DNA of 37,657 nt from Nitratifractor sp. (GCA_015486995.1 WFQO01000174.1:1-37657), one strand, 5' to 3'; counted from the first letter of the stretch, positions 26,161 through 35,926 are shown. A program made the numbers and translations. The notes: a model not told the origin generated them from the sequence alone.

Positions 26161-27426
26161 TCATTTCGTCGTACAGACGCTGCAGACATCGAAGGATTTA
26201 AAGACCAGCTCCGCCGGATCCTCCCGATGCAGGCCGATCAGTGCCGACTGGGCAATTCCCGGATTTTCTCGGCTCCCGTTGCCCAGATTCCATTGTGTCG
26301 GAGTGACGATCCGATAGCTTGCAATTTTTCCCTCTTTCACTCTCAGCCGATGAATCAGCGATCCTCGGGCCGCTTCGACGATTCCCGTTCCCTCCGCATT
26401 CTCAGGAAAAGGCCCCGGATCGATCCAGGCAGGTTCCGACAGATCGATACGAGCAATCAACGCTTCCGTATAGCGCAGCAGACGCGGGATTTCGCAGACT
26501 CGCGCCAGAATACGGCTAAAAAGGGAGTCGCCGTAACGGCGATGCGCTTCCCGGATCAAGGGAGTTTTCAGCAGCATCGCCCGAGCCAGCGGACCCGTCT
26601 CGTAACTTTTCCCCCGATAGAGGACACGACGCGCCCGGGACCCCTCGATCGCTGATTCCCGAAGATAACGCAGATCCAAATGCTTTTGCAGTCGTGTTCC
26701 GATGGATTTTCCCGCGGCAAACAAATCGTTCTGCCCGAACACGATGAAGCGATCGTGACTCCGTCCCAGCCGCTCCCAGCCCCGATCGAGGATTCGCTGC
26801 ATCGCCTGAGGAAGGTCCCCCGCACGTTTCAGCATCTCTTCGATGCGATCGCAATGCACGAAAAGCTCTAGGTCTACATCGATCACTCCCCGACGAAAAA
26901 GCTTTTGAAGATGCCGATGCCTCTGCCGCACTCCGAGGAGATCTACCGGCGTGATTTCACCGGTGATCCCTCCGGGGATTGCGTAACTGTTGTGGGGGTA
27001 TTGTCCCGCCAGAAGAGCGATCATCTCTCCCAAAATCCGTGAAGGCTCCAGGACTCTTCGCATCGGTGCCTCCAAATCCAACAGAGGCAGAATCGTCAAA
27101 TAAAACCATTTGAAATGGTTTTGCAAAAGTTCGAAGGCCAGGGTCAACTCCCGGACCGTCCGTGCCTTTCGACTGAGCTTCAAATCCGCGTAGCACTCCT
27201 CCAAAGCCCGTACCGTAGCGATCAGATGAGCGTGGCCGCAAATGCCGCAGACTCTCGGAGTGATCGTCAAAGCATCCCAGGGATCCCGTCCCTCCAGAAT
27301 TTTTTCGATCCCCCGCCCCGTCAAAAAAAGAATTTCGGCGAAATCCACCTGCTCCTTTTCGTAGACGTAGCGTACCTGCGCCTCCCCCTCGATCTTTTCG
27401 ATCAACTCCAGCCGAACTTCAGCCAC
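26161..27426 (-). CDS. [NiFe]-hydrogenase large subunit, sensory/group 2-like, without C-terminal extension
   Basis: L1 RVCGICGHAH, L2 DVCSVCTTK at the extreme C-terminus. Confidence 0.88.
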   Translation of the reverse strand: MAEVRLELIEKIEGEAQVRYVYEKEQVDFAEILFLTGRGIEKILEGRDPWDALTITPRVCGICGHAHLIATVRALEECYADLKLSRKARTVRELTLAFELLQNHFKWFYLTILPLLDLEAPMRRVLEPSRILGEMIALLAGQYPHNSYAIPGGITGEITPVDLLGVRQRHRHLQKLFRRGVIDVDLELFVHCDRIEEMLKRAGDLPQAMQRILDRGWERLGRSHDRFIVFGQNDLFAAGKSIGTRLQKHLDLRYLRESAIEGSRARRVLYRGKSYETGPLARAMLLKTPLIREAHRRYGDSLFSRILARVCEIPRLLRYTEALIARIDLSEPAWIDPGPFPENAEGTGIVEAARGSLIHRLRVKEGKIASYRIVTPTQWNLGNGSRENPGIAQSALIGLHREDPAELVFKSFDVCSVCTTK

Positions 27427-28294
27427 GCTTATCCTCCATCATCGGCCGCTCCAAACGCTCGATATGAAAGGCTTTGGCGATACCTGCCAGGCTCAGATAG
27501 GCTCGCCGCGGAACCCCCAGAGGCAACCGGGCGGGGATCCCCATACGTTTGGAAGTATGCCAAAGCCCCTCCCGCGGGAAATCGGGTTCGGTGCATCCCA
27601 TACAGGGCGTCCCTGCCCGGGTTTTGGAGTGGACCCCATTCCAGAGGATTTTGTTGCAGCTGCCGTGGGTGAAGGTCCCTTGACAGCCGTGCTCGTAAAA
27701 CATACACCCCTCCAACGCACCGAAACGGTGTTCGTCGATCTTGTATTCGAAATATTCGTTACGGGTACAGCCGTCGTGCACCGTATGGGCATAAAAATAT
27801 TTGGGACGATGCAACGTATCCAGAGGAAGTGGCTCTTCCGACCGCAACAGAGAAAGGGTCCCCGCCAATACCTCCGGCTGCACCGGACATCCGGGCAGAC
27901 TGAGGGTTTTCTCCCAGAAACCGTCAAAAAACCCGTGCCGCCGCTCTCCGGAGAAATGCAAACCGCTTCGTCCCTCCCCTCCTTGGGCGAAGATCCCTCC
28001 GAAAGTCGCGCAGGTTCCCACCGTCACGATGTATTTGGCCTCTACGGCATAACGCTCAAAAAGCTGTTTGTACGCAAGACGGTTTTTCACCAGGCCCTCT
28101 TCCAGCGTTCCGTCGACGAGAAGTATCTCTACCCCGTCGATCCCCTCCTCCACTTCCGCCAGTGTATGGGTCGAGGGGAGCAACGGATGGTAGAGCCACT
28201 CGAAATCCTCCTGCCACTCTTCGAAGCGCGGATAATTCAACAAAGCGTGAGCGTTTCCGTTGCACGCCAAAGCCGAAAGCCAGAGCAGACGCAT
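27419..28294 (-). CDS. [NiFe]-hydrogenase small subunit, soluble (no signal peptide), group 2-like
   Basis: MRLLWLSALACNGNAHALLNYP; VGTCATFGG; LPGCPVQPE; HDGCTRNEYFEYK; GCQGTFTHGSCNKILWNG; CMGCTEPDFP. Confidence 0.9.
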   Translation of the reverse strand: MRLLWLSALACNGNAHALLNYPRFEEWQEDFEWLYHPLLPSTHTLAEVEEGIDGVEILLVDGTLEEGLVKNRLAYKQLFERYAVEAKYIVTVGTCATFGGIFAQGGEGRSGLHFSGERRHGFFDGFWEKTLSLPGCPVQPEVLAGTLSLLRSEEPLPLDTLHRPKYFYAHTVHDGCTRNEYFEYKIDEHRFGALEGCMFYEHGCQGTFTHGSCNKILWNGVHSKTRAGTPCMGCTEPDFPREGLWHTSKRMGIPARLPLGVPRRAYLSLAGIAKAFHIERLERPMMEDKRG

Positions 28295-28902
28295 CAGGAA
28301 GCCTTCAGTGCGTTGTAAATGTTTTCCGATATATCGTCGACATACTCCTCGAGAGTCTTGGGCAGAATATGCTCTCCGTTGAGAAAGACCATTCCCCCCA
28401 GATACCCCATAAAAAGACCGAAGGCACTGAAAAAGTCCTGGTTTTTCAACTCTCCGCTTGCCACACCGTCATCGAAAAAGATCATAATCTCCGTGACAAA
28501 TTCGTTCACGCAGATCATCCCCTCACACCCTTCGTGAAAAACTTCACGATTGGAGAGATAGACCCGCAGAAAAAAGTCGATCATCTCGGGCTCGTCCCGT
28601 GCCGTCTCGAAGTAGATCGTCACAATCCGACGGATCTTCTCCCGTACGGGAAGTTCCGCTTCGTTGATCTCTCGGATTCTTCCCCCCAGATAGGCCGAGA
28701 TCTCCCGGATGATCTCCTGGGCCAGAAGCTCTTTGGAGGAGAAATAGTTGTAGAGGTTGCCGACACTCATCTTCAGATCCCGGGCCATTTCCGGAATCGT
28801 GGTGGCATAAAAACCCTTTTCGGCAAAGAGTTTCAGTGCAGTCCGTACAATCTCGTTTCGTCTTTTGGCCTTTTTTTCCGCTCTATGCTGTTCTTTAATC
28901 AT
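28294..28902 (-). CDS. TetR/AcrR-family transcriptional regulator
   Basis: N-terminal HTH 'RRNEIVRTALKLFAEKGFYATTIPEMARDLKMSVGNLYNYFSSKELL'; start at MIKEQHRAEKK; contiguous with the hydrogenase small-subunit gene. Confidence 0.92.
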   Translation of the reverse strand: MIKEQHRAEKKAKRRNEIVRTALKLFAEKGFYATTIPEMARDLKMSVGNLYNYFSSKELLAQEIIREISAYLGGRIREINEAELPVREKIRRIVTIYFETARDEPEMIDFFLRVYLSNREVFHEGCEGMICVNEFVTEIMIFFDDGVASGELKNQDFFSAFGLFMGYLGGMVFLNGEHILPKTLEEYVDDISENIYNALKAS

Positions 28903-29029
28903 AGGAATATTATACGGAAAAAGGGGAGAAGAATAATGATGGGGATCGCTGAGTTCAAAGTAAAAGCTCTCTAAAAATTTTCTCAAGGACTTTGAAGGGA
29001 TAAATGTTGACAAATTGAAGAAGAAACAG

Positions 29030-29106
29030 TGGTACGCCCAGGAGGATTCGAACCCCCGACCTTCGGAACCGGAATCCGACGCTCTATCCAGCTGAGCTAT
29101 GGGCGC
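29030..29106 (-). tRNA. tRNA-Arg (anticodon CCG), CCA encoded
   Basis: Reverse complement GCGCCCATAGCTCAGCTGGATAGAGCGTCGGATTCCGGTTCCGAAGGTCGGGGGTTCGAATCCTCCTGGGCGTACCA folds as a cloverleaf; anticodon loop TTCCGGT. Confidence 0.95.
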
Positions 29107-29134
29107 AAAAAAAGTTTCGGGCCGAAACCCGAAA
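29107..29134 (-). terminator. Rho-independent terminator downstream of rplQ
   Basis: Minus strand TTTCGGG-TTTCGG-CCCGAAA hairpin followed by CTTTTTTT. Confidence 0.75.
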
Positions 29135-29148
29135 GAAATTATAGCGAA

Positions 29149-29499
29149 TTATACCAATTCGATGATGGCCATTTCGGCGGCATCGCCTCGGCGGGTACGG
29201 GTCTTGATGATCCGGGTATACCCGCCCTTCCGCTCGGTGTAGCGGGGAGCGATTTCCTCGACGAGGCGCTTGGTGCTGCCTTTGTCCTGGAGCTGGGAGA
29301 AAACCGCACGGTGGGCGTTGAAATCCCCGGCGGAGGCTTTGCTGATCAGCTTCTCGTAATACTTCCGCAGCTCTTTCGCCTTGGGCAGGGTGGTTTCGAT
29401 CCGCTCGTGCTCGGTCAGGGCGATGGCCAGGTTTTTCAGCAGCGCGGCGCGGTGCTGAGATTTTCGGCCGAGTTTGCGGTATCCATGTCTATGTCTCAT
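29149..29499 (-). CDS. rplQ: 50S ribosomal protein L17
   Basis: [25 protein letters not shown]. Confidence 0.98.
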   Translation of the reverse strand: MRHRHGYRKLGRKSQHRAALLKNLAIALTEHERIETTLPKAKELRKYYEKLISKASAGDFNAHRAVFSQLQDKGSTKRLVEEIAPRYTERKGGYTRIIKTRTRRGDAAEMAIIELV

Positions 29500-29514
29500 G
29501 GGAATCCTTTTCTC

Positions 29515-30516
29515 TTATTCTTTGAGTTGTGCTAGCTTGCTTTCCAACGCGGCGCGGGTCTTCTCGTCCAATTCGAATTCGGCGCCGAAACCGTGCTCGG
29601 CCAGAACCTCCTGGATCTCATCCAGGGATTTTTTGCCGAGGTTTTTGATTGCCTTGAGCTCGTTCTCGTCCATCAGGACCAGCTCACCGAGATACTTGAT
29701 CCCGGCACGGTCAAGGGAGTTGAAACTCCGGGCGCTGAGGCCCAGGGTGTCGACGGGGACCAGGAAGGATTTCAGCTCACTGGAGGCCCCACTCTGAGCG
29801 CGGCGTCCGCTTTCAAGGTCGATATCGAGAACCGTGCTAAAGACCGAAAGTTGGCTGTTCATCGTCTCGAGGGCGTTGGTCAGAGCTTCGACCGGGGTGA
29901 TCTGTCCGTCGGTCTCGATTTCGAAAACGATCTTCTCGTAATCGGGATTGTCTTCAACGAGAACATTCTCGATGCTGTAGTTTGCTTTGCGTACCGGAGT
30001 GAAGAAGGCATCCAACGCAATCGCTTCGCTGTCTACGTCCTCGCGGAGGTCTTCGCTGGGAACGTAGCCGATCCCTTTCGCGATTTCAACGGTGAAAGTC
30101 AGCTCTCCATCCTCGTTCAGAGTCGCCAGGGGCGCCTCGGGGTTGACGACATCGACGTCGTCATTGACGAGGTCGGCCGCAATGATCTCTTTGGGACCTT
30201 TGAAGCTGTAGCTGACAACGGCGCGGTCGAGCTCTTCACGAACTTTGAAACGAATACTCTTGAGGTTGATGATGAAAACGGCGATGTCCTCATGCATTCC
30301 CCGGATCGAGTCAAACTCGTGCGCGGCTCCCTCGATCTTGACGGAAATGGGAGCATAACCGATGGAACTCCCCAGCAACAGGCGTCGCAGAGGATGCGCC
30401 AAGGTGACCGCGTATCCGCTCTCGAAGGGGTAGGCGCTCACCAGCGCGCGGGTGGTGCCGATCTCTTCGACTTCCACCTCGCTAGGCAGGAAAGGCGCTG
30501 TTTTGATTTTTCTCAT
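29515..30516 (-). CDS. rpoA: DNA-directed RNA polymerase subunit alpha
   Basis: GYAVTLAHPLRRLLLGSSIGYAP; C-terminal alphaCTD LSARSFNSLDRAGIKYLGELV. Confidence 0.98.
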   Translation of the reverse strand: MRKIKTAPFLPSEVEVEEIGTTRALVSAYPFESGYAVTLAHPLRRLLLGSSIGYAPISVKIEGAAHEFDSIRGMHEDIAVFIINLKSIRFKVREELDRAVVSYSFKGPKEIIAADLVNDDVDVVNPEAPLATLNEDGELTFTVEIAKGIGYVPSEDLREDVDSEAIALDAFFTPVRKANYSIENVLVEDNPDYEKIVFEIETDGQITPVEALTNALETMNSQLSVFSTVLDIDLESGRRAQSGASSELKSFLVPVDTLGLSARSFNSLDRAGIKYLGELVLMDENELKAIKNLGKKSLDEIQEVLAEHGFGAEFELDEKTRAALESKLAQLKE

Positions 30517-30539
30517 ATACTAGCCTTTGCTATTTACGC

Positions 30540-31166
30540 TTACTTGGAGTACAGCTCGACGATCAGACGCTCTTCAACCGGGATGGAGATCTCTTCTCTC
30601 TCGGGAATCCGGGTAAAGATCCCGAACAGCTTGTCCTTGTCCACATCCACCCACTCGACGAGACCCGTCTGATTGGTCAGTTCCATCGCCCGCTGGATCT
30701 GGGGGTTGTTTTTGCTCTTCTCACGGACTTCGACCTTTTGGCCGGGCTTGACACGGTAGGAAGGAATATCCACACGGCGTCCGTCGACCAGGATGTGACC
30801 GTGGTTGACCAGCTGGCGGGCAAAGGCACGGGTCGTCGCAAAGCCCATCCGATAGACGACGTTGTCCAAACGCTGCTCGAGAAGTTGAACCAGCAGCTCT
30901 CCGGTGTTGCCTTCGAGGCGGTTGGCCTCTTTGAAGATGGAGCGGAACTGTTTCTCGCTCACACCGTACATAAATTTCGCTTTCTGCTTCTCACGCAGCT
31001 GCAGGCCGTATTCACTGATCTTCGTACGGCGCTGACCATGCTGACCCGGGGGATAGGGACGCTTCTCGAGGGCGCTCTTGCCCGCGAGACGGCGCTCGCC
31101 TTTCAAGCCGAGATCGACACCGAGGCGTCGTTCGAGTTTTTCTCTGGGACCTCTATATCTTGCCAT
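30540..31166 (-). CDS. rpsD: 30S ribosomal protein S4
   Basis: [20 protein letters not shown]4 domain [30 protein letters not shown]. Confidence 0.98.
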   Translation of the reverse strand: MARYRGPREKLERRLGVDLGLKGERRLAGKSALEKRPYPPGQHGQRRTKISEYGLQLREKQKAKFMYGVSEKQFRSIFKEANRLEGNTGELLVQLLEQRLDNVVYRMGFATTRAFARQLVNHGHILVDGRRVDIPSYRVKPGQKVEVREKSKNNPQIQRAMELTNQTGLVEWVDVDKDKLFGIFTRIPEREEISIPVEERLIVELYSK

Positions 31167-31232
31167 CTTTTTACCTTTTGTCTCTATTCTCTATTTTCTA
31201 AACGCTATGCAGAACCTAAAAAACCGTCTCGA

Positions 31233-31607
31233 TTAGACGCGGCGTTTCTTGGGGGGACGGCAGCCGTTGTGAGGCAGAGGCGTGATGTCTTTGAACCAGA
31301 CAACCCGAATGCCTTCAGTGGCTCCGACGGATTTGACGGCAGTGTCACGTCCGGAACCGGGTCCCTGGACTTTGATACCGACCTCTTTGATCCCGTACTC
31401 TTTGGCTTTGTTCATCGCATCCTCGACCGCCTGCTGCGCGGCGTAGGGAGTCGACTTTTTGCTGCCTTTGAATCCGAGAGCGCCGGCGCTGCTCCATGCG
31501 AGCACATTGCCCATTTCATCCGTTACGGTGATCACGGTGTTGTTGAAGGTTGCCGCTACGTAAACGACGCCGCGTGCGACGCTTTTTTTGATCTTTTTCT
31601 TAGCCAT
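31233..31607 (-). CDS. rpsK: 30S ribosomal protein S11
   Basis: [18 protein letters not shown]...[12 protein letters not shown]. Confidence 0.98.
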   Translation of the reverse strand: MAKKKIKKSVARGVVYVAATFNNTVITVTDEMGNVLAWSSAGALGFKGSKKSTPYAAQQAVEDAMNKAKEYGIKEVGIKVQGPGSGRDTAVKSVGATEGIRVVWFKDITPLPHNGCRPPKKRRV

Positions 31608-31620
31608 GCTTCGTCACTCC

Positions 31621-31983
31621 TTATGCTGCGCCGACGGTTTTGCGCTTGCCTTTGCGGGTCCGCGCATTGGTCTTGGTCTTCTGTCCACGAACGGGCAATC
31701 CTCTACGGTGGCGAAGTCCGCGATAGTTTCCGAGGTCCATCAGGGTTTTGATATCCATCATCACCTTCTTGCGAAGATCCCCTTCCACCATATAGTGTTC
31801 TTGGATCTCTTTACGAATCGTCGCCGCTTCAGCGTCACTGAGCTCATAGACTCGCTTGTCGTAGCTGATTCCGGTGGCATCCAGAATCTTGCGGGCACTG
31901 GTCAGGCCGATTCCGTAAATATAGGTCAAGGCGTATTCCATCCGCTTATTTTTGGGTAAATCAACCCCTGCGATACGTGCCAT
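31621..31983 (-). CDS. rpsM: 30S ribosomal protein S13
   Basis: [48 protein letters not shown]. Confidence 0.98.
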   Translation of the reverse strand: MARIAGVDLPKNKRMEYALTYIYGIGLTSARKILDATGISYDKRVYELSDAEAATIRKEIQEHYMVEGDLRKKVMMDIKTLMDLGNYRGLRHRRGLPVRGQKTKTNARTRKGKRKTVGAA

Positions 31984-31985
31984 GC

Positions 31986-32099
31986 TTATCCTTGTCTCTG
32001 TTTATGCTTGGGATTTTTGCAAATCACTCTGATAACACCTTTGCGCTTGATGATCTTGCAATCATCGCACATCTTTTTGACCGAGGGTCTAACCTTCAT
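31986..32099 (-). CDS. rpmJ: 50S ribosomal protein L36
   Basis: Translated from the reverse complement: [37 protein letters not shown] (37 aa); absent from the supplied ORF track because it is short. Confidence 0.97.
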   Translation of the reverse strand: MKVRPSVKKMCDDCKIIKRKGVIRVICKNPKHKQRQG

Positions 32100-32383
32100 A
32101 GGGTTCTCCTGTATCTGATTGCACCTTCGTTTTGCGTGGATCGATGAGAGTCTCTTCGAACCAACCCTTATGGAAGCGGTGCTTTTCCCATAAAGGTTCT
32201 TCGCACAGTCCCCTTACTGGTCACAGCGGATTTTCAGGGCTGATGATTTTACCGGATTGTCGATTAAAAATCGCTGAAGTGTTTATGCTTCTACCAAAAC
32301 GCGCACTTCGCTCGTGAAGTTTCGTATCTCTTCGGGAAGGAGCTTTACTCGCCCGGGTTTTTCCACCCTTCGGAGTCCCTTTC

Positions 32384-32602
32384 CTATTTGTACCGGAAGG
32401 TGATCCGGCCTTTGTCGAGGCTGTAGGGGGTGAGCTCGACTTTGACCCGGTCGCCGGGGAGGATTTTGATGTAGTGCATCCGCATCTTTCCGGCGATGTG
32501 GCAGAGTACCACATGGCCATTGTCCAGTTCGACACGGAAGGTGGCGTTGGGCAGTGCTTCGATCACTTTGCCGTCGATTTCGATCACATCGTCTTTTGCC
32601 AA
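32384..32602 (-). CDS. infA: Translation initiation factor IF-1
   Basis: [72 protein letters not shown]. Confidence 0.98.
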   Translation of the reverse strand: MAKDDVIEIDGKVIEALPNATFRVELDNGHVVLCHIAGKMRMHYIKILPGDRVKVELTPYSLDKGRITFRYK

Positions 32603-32684
32603 GTTTCTATCCTTTTTTGCTTGGGTTTTCCTGCCGCAGCGGGCACATCCGCCCCCACCGTGGTGGAGCCGAATCTGACCGGAG

Positions 32685-33440
32685 TCAGGGCAGCGTCAGA
32701 ATGACGGCTTTGCCGTCGACGACTGCCACCTGATGCTCGTAATGGCTCGCCCGTAGGCCGTCTTCACTGACGACGGACCAGTCATCCTCCAGGACGACCG
32801 GTTCACCGCTTTTTTGGCACACCATGGGTTCGAGGCAGAAGACCATTCCGTTTTTGATCTTGGGGCCCTGTTTGGGCTTCCCTTCAAGATAATTCAAAAT
32901 GTTCGGTTCGTCGTGGGGTTTGGTCCCGATGCCGTGTCCACAATAGTTGCGAAGAGGCACATATCCTCGGGAGGTGATGCTCTCCTCCAGAATCGCGCTG
33001 AGCTCTTTGAAGCGCATCCCGGGCCGAATCGCCTCGATCGCTTCGTAGAGTGCCTCTTTGGAACAGTCGATCAGGCGCTGATCCTCCTCGGAGATTTCTC
33101 CGACAGGCATCGTGATCGCCGCATCGCCGTAATAGCCGTCGATCTTCGTTCCGATATCCAGGCCGAGAATGTCCCCCTCCTGAACTTTGTAATCGGTCGG
33201 AACACCGTGGATGACCACTTCGTTGACGGAAGTACAGACGGCGGCGGGAAAGCCGTAGAGCCCCTTGAACGAGGGTTCGGCTCCGAGCTTGCGAAGAAAC
33301 GCTTCGCCCAGCGCATCGATTTCGATGAGGCTCATTCCCGGTTTGACAATGCTTTGGAGATATTCGAGTGTCTGGCCGACGACCGCACCCGCACGCCGCA
33401 GCGTGTCAATCTCGGCCGGTTTACGTAGAGGGATGGCCAT
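32685..33440 (-). CDS. map: Type I methionine aminopeptidase
   Basis: [48 protein letters not shown]. Confidence 0.97.
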   Translation of the reverse strand: MAIPLRKPAEIDTLRRAGAVVGQTLEYLQSIVKPGMSLIEIDALGEAFLRKLGAEPSFKGLYGFPAAVCTSVNEVVIHGVPTDYKVQEGDILGLDIGTKIDGYYGDAAITMPVGEISEEDQRLIDCSKEALYEAIEAIRPGMRFKELSAILEESITSRGYVPLRNYCGHGIGTKPHDEPNILNYLEGKPKQGPKIKNGMVFCLEPMVCQKSGEPVVLEDDWSVVSEDGLRASHYEHQVAVVDGKAVILTLP

Positions 33441-34702
33441 CAGAGACCTACATTGCCCAGGGTTTCGTACTGTGCCATGGTCCGCTGCGCTTCGATCTTA
33501 CGCATCGTATCCAGGGCGACCTGCACGACGATCAAGACCGCGGTTCCTCCGAAATAGAAGGAAGCCCCCATTGTATTGATGAGGATAAACGGCAAGGTCG
33601 AAATAACTGCAAGATAGAGCGAACCCCAGACCGTCAGTTTGCTGGCGACATCGTTGAGGAATGCCGCGGTCTGCTCACCGGGACGCACACCGGGGATGAA
33701 GCCGCCCTGACGTTTGAGGTTGTCGGCGATGTCCTTGGCGTTGAAGGCGATCGACGCGTAGAAGAACGCGAAGAAGATGACCAACACAAACATCAGCGCA
33801 TTGTAAACCAAACCGCCGGGATGGAGAATGTCCGCCACAGCGGTGACCCACTTGTTGGTACTCGCCTGCAATAGCGTCAGCGGAAACATCAGCACGGCGC
33901 TGGCGAAGATCGGGGGAATGACTCCCGAGAGGTTCACCCGTACCGGAATGTAGTTCATCACTCTTTTGTGCTGGTTTTGCATAATGGTCTTGCGCGAGTA
34001 ACTGATCGGAATCCGCCGTTCGCCAAGCTCCACATAGATAATGATAAGAATCGTCGCAACCATAATCACCAGAATCGCCAGAACGACGAGGAAGTTCATC
34101 GTTCCGGAGTTGACGGCGGCGATGGTGTTGCTGATCGCCGCGGGAATCCCCGAAACGATCCCGGCGAAAATGATCAGCGAAATACCGTTGCCGACACCCT
34201 TCTGGGTGATCTGCTCACCGAACCACATCAACAGCATCGTCCCCGTCATCATCGAAAAGACGGCGAGAATAACGAATTGGGTGGGATCGATCATCACGGC
34301 GCTCTGTCCGCCGGCCCCCTTCATCGCCTGGAGCCCCAGAGAGACACCGATCGCCTGGATCACGGTGATGAAGATGGTTCCGTAACGGATGATCTGCATA
34401 TATTTCTGCATCCCGTCACGCTCTTTCTTCATCTGTCCGAGTGCCGGAAAAGTGGCGGCCAGCAATTCCATAACAATGGCGGCGGTGATGTAGGGCATGA
34501 TTCCGAGGGAGATGATGGACATACGGCGGATGGCGTTGCCGCTGAACATATTGGCGAGGCCCAGGGCGTTGTTGGCGTTCTGATCGAAGAAGTGCTTGAT
34601 CACTTCCAGATCGACCCCGGGGATCGGGATGTATGCTAAAACTCTGTAAGCAAAAAGAAATCCAAGCGTAATCAGGATCTTCTGAGTCAAAGCATTTCCC
34701 AT
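33440..34702 (-). CDS. secY: Protein translocase subunit SecY
   Basis: MGNALTQKILITLGFLFAYRVLAYIPIPGVD; multi-TM; GISLIIFAGIVSGIP. Confidence 0.98.
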   Translation of the reverse strand: MGNALTQKILITLGFLFAYRVLAYIPIPGVDLEVIKHFFDQNANNALGLANMFSGNAIRRMSIISLGIMPYITAAIVMELLAATFPALGQMKKERDGMQKYMQIIRYGTIFITVIQAIGVSLGLQAMKGAGGQSAVMIDPTQFVILAVFSMMTGTMLLMWFGEQITQKGVGNGISLIIFAGIVSGIPAAISNTIAAVNSGTMNFLVVLAILVIMVATILIIIYVELGERRIPISYSRKTIMQNQHKRVMNYIPVRVNLSGVIPPIFASAVLMFPLTLLQASTNKWVTAVADILHPGGLVYNALMFVLVIFFAFFYASIAFNAKDIADNLKRQGGFIPGVRPGEQTAAFLNDVASKLTVWGSLYLAVISTLPFILINTMGASFYFGGTAVLIVVQVALDTMRKIEAQRTMAQYETLGNVGL

Positions 34703-34704
34703 GA

Positions 34705-35103
34705 TTACTTCCTGCTGGTGGTTACAGCATCATCCTTGATCTTGGCGGCGAGCTCTTTGGCTCCCGTACCGATAAGTTTAACGCGTGTGACGTTTTTGCC
34801 CAGCTTGTGGACGCCGCGAATCGTCTCGAGGGTGATCTCCTCGAGTTCGGCGACCGCTTTGATCCGATCGACGTTGATGACGTAGGGCTTTTCGACCCGG
34901 GAAACGAAGCCGACTTTGGGCAGCCGCTTGTAGAGAGGCTGCTGGCCCCCTTCGAATCCGCGCTTGCGGCTGTAACCGGTCCGGGACTTCTGTCCCTTCT
35001 GGCCGCGGCCCGCGGTCTTACCGGTACCGGATCCCTGTCCGCGGCCGATGCGCTTTCTGTTTTGTGTCGAGCCGGGTGCCGGCTGAAGATTGTGCAAACC
35101 CAT
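34705..35103 (-). CDS. rplO: 50S ribosomal protein L15
   Basis: [36 protein letters not shown]. Confidence 0.98.
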   Translation of the reverse strand: MGLHNLQPAPGSTQNRKRIGRGQGSGTGKTAGRGQKGQKSRTGYSRKRGFEGGQQPLYKRLPKVGFVSRVEKPYVINVDRIKAVAELEEITLETIRGVHKLGKNVTRVKLIGTGAKELAAKIKDDAVTTSRK

Positions 35104-35112
35104 AACTGCTCC

Positions 35113-35559
35113 TTAACCTTTGATTCTGGTCAGCGCTTCGACGGTGCAGCGTACCAGGTTGTTGGGATTGTTGGATCCGATGGACTTGGCGATGACGTCC
35201 TTGATCCCGGCCAATTCGATGACGGGGCGGGCCGCACCTCCGGCGATGGCACCGGTACCTTCGCTGGCCGGGCGCAGAACGATCCGGCTGGCGTTGTATT
35301 TGTGCTCGATGTCGTGGGCGATGGTTGTGCCTTTGATCCCCTTGAGCGTGACCAGGTTTTTGAAAGCGTCGTCGACGGCTTTCTTGATCGCGTCGGGCAC
35401 TTCCTTGGCCTTGCCGTAGCCGTAGCCGACGGTTCCGTTGCGGTTGCCCACGACGACCAATGCCGTAAAGCGGAAACGGCGTCCACCCTTGACGACTTTG
35501 GTCACACGGCCGATGTTGACGATGACTTCTTCGAAATCTTCTCGATTGATGTTTTCCAT
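35113..35559 (-). CDS. rpsE: 30S ribosomal protein S5
   Basis: [44 protein letters not shown]. Confidence 0.98.
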   Translation of the reverse strand: MENINREDFEEVIVNIGRVTKVVKGGRRFRFTALVVVGNRNGTVGYGYGKAKEVPDAIKKAVDDAFKNLVTLKGIKGTTIAHDIEHKYNASRIVLRPASEGTGAIAGGAARPVIELAGIKDVIAKSIGSNNPNNLVRCTVEALTRIKG

Positions 35560-35569
35560 TCAGCGTTCC

Positions 35570-35926
35570 TTAAAACTTGATTCCGGCTTCCCGGAGAGCG
35601 TCGGCGAAGGACGCGACCACGCCGTGGTAGAGGTAGCCGTTCCGGTCGAAGACGATCGTCTCGATCTGGGCGGCTTTGAGCTTGTCGGCCAGGTCCGCTG
35701 CGACTTTCGCCGCATCCTCGCGGTTGGCTTTGAGGCCGAGTTTGCGGCCGTCGGCATAGGCCAGTGTGTGGCCGCGGTCGTCGTCGATCGCTTGGGCGTA
35801 AAAGTGCTTGTTGGAGCGGAAGACCGTCACACGGGGCAACTCGGCGGTTCCGTGGATCTTGCCACGAACCCGGCGTTTGCGCTGCGTATACATTCTGTTC
35901 TTTTTCTTCTGGGTACTTTTCAACAT
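35570..35926 (-). CDS. rplR: 50S ribosomal protein L18
   Basis: [41 protein letters not shown]. Confidence 0.98.
   Translation of the reverse strand: MLKSTQKKKNRMYTQRKRRVRGKIHGTAELPRVTVFRSNKHFYAQAIDDDRGHTLAYADGRKLGLKANREDAAKVAADLADKLKAAQIETIVFDRNGYLYHGVVASFADALREAGIKF

Noticed and set aside
32283-32366. Possible 27-aa minus-strand ORF MEKPGRVKLLPEEIRNFTSEVRVLVEA in the infA-rpmJ gap (GTG start)
   Set aside because: Protein-like but too short, weak start and no SD; cannot be supported without conservation data.
33968-34639. 223 aa plus-strand ORF rich in H/D/G/N opposite secY
   Set aside because: Antisense of a transmembrane gene; composition artefact.
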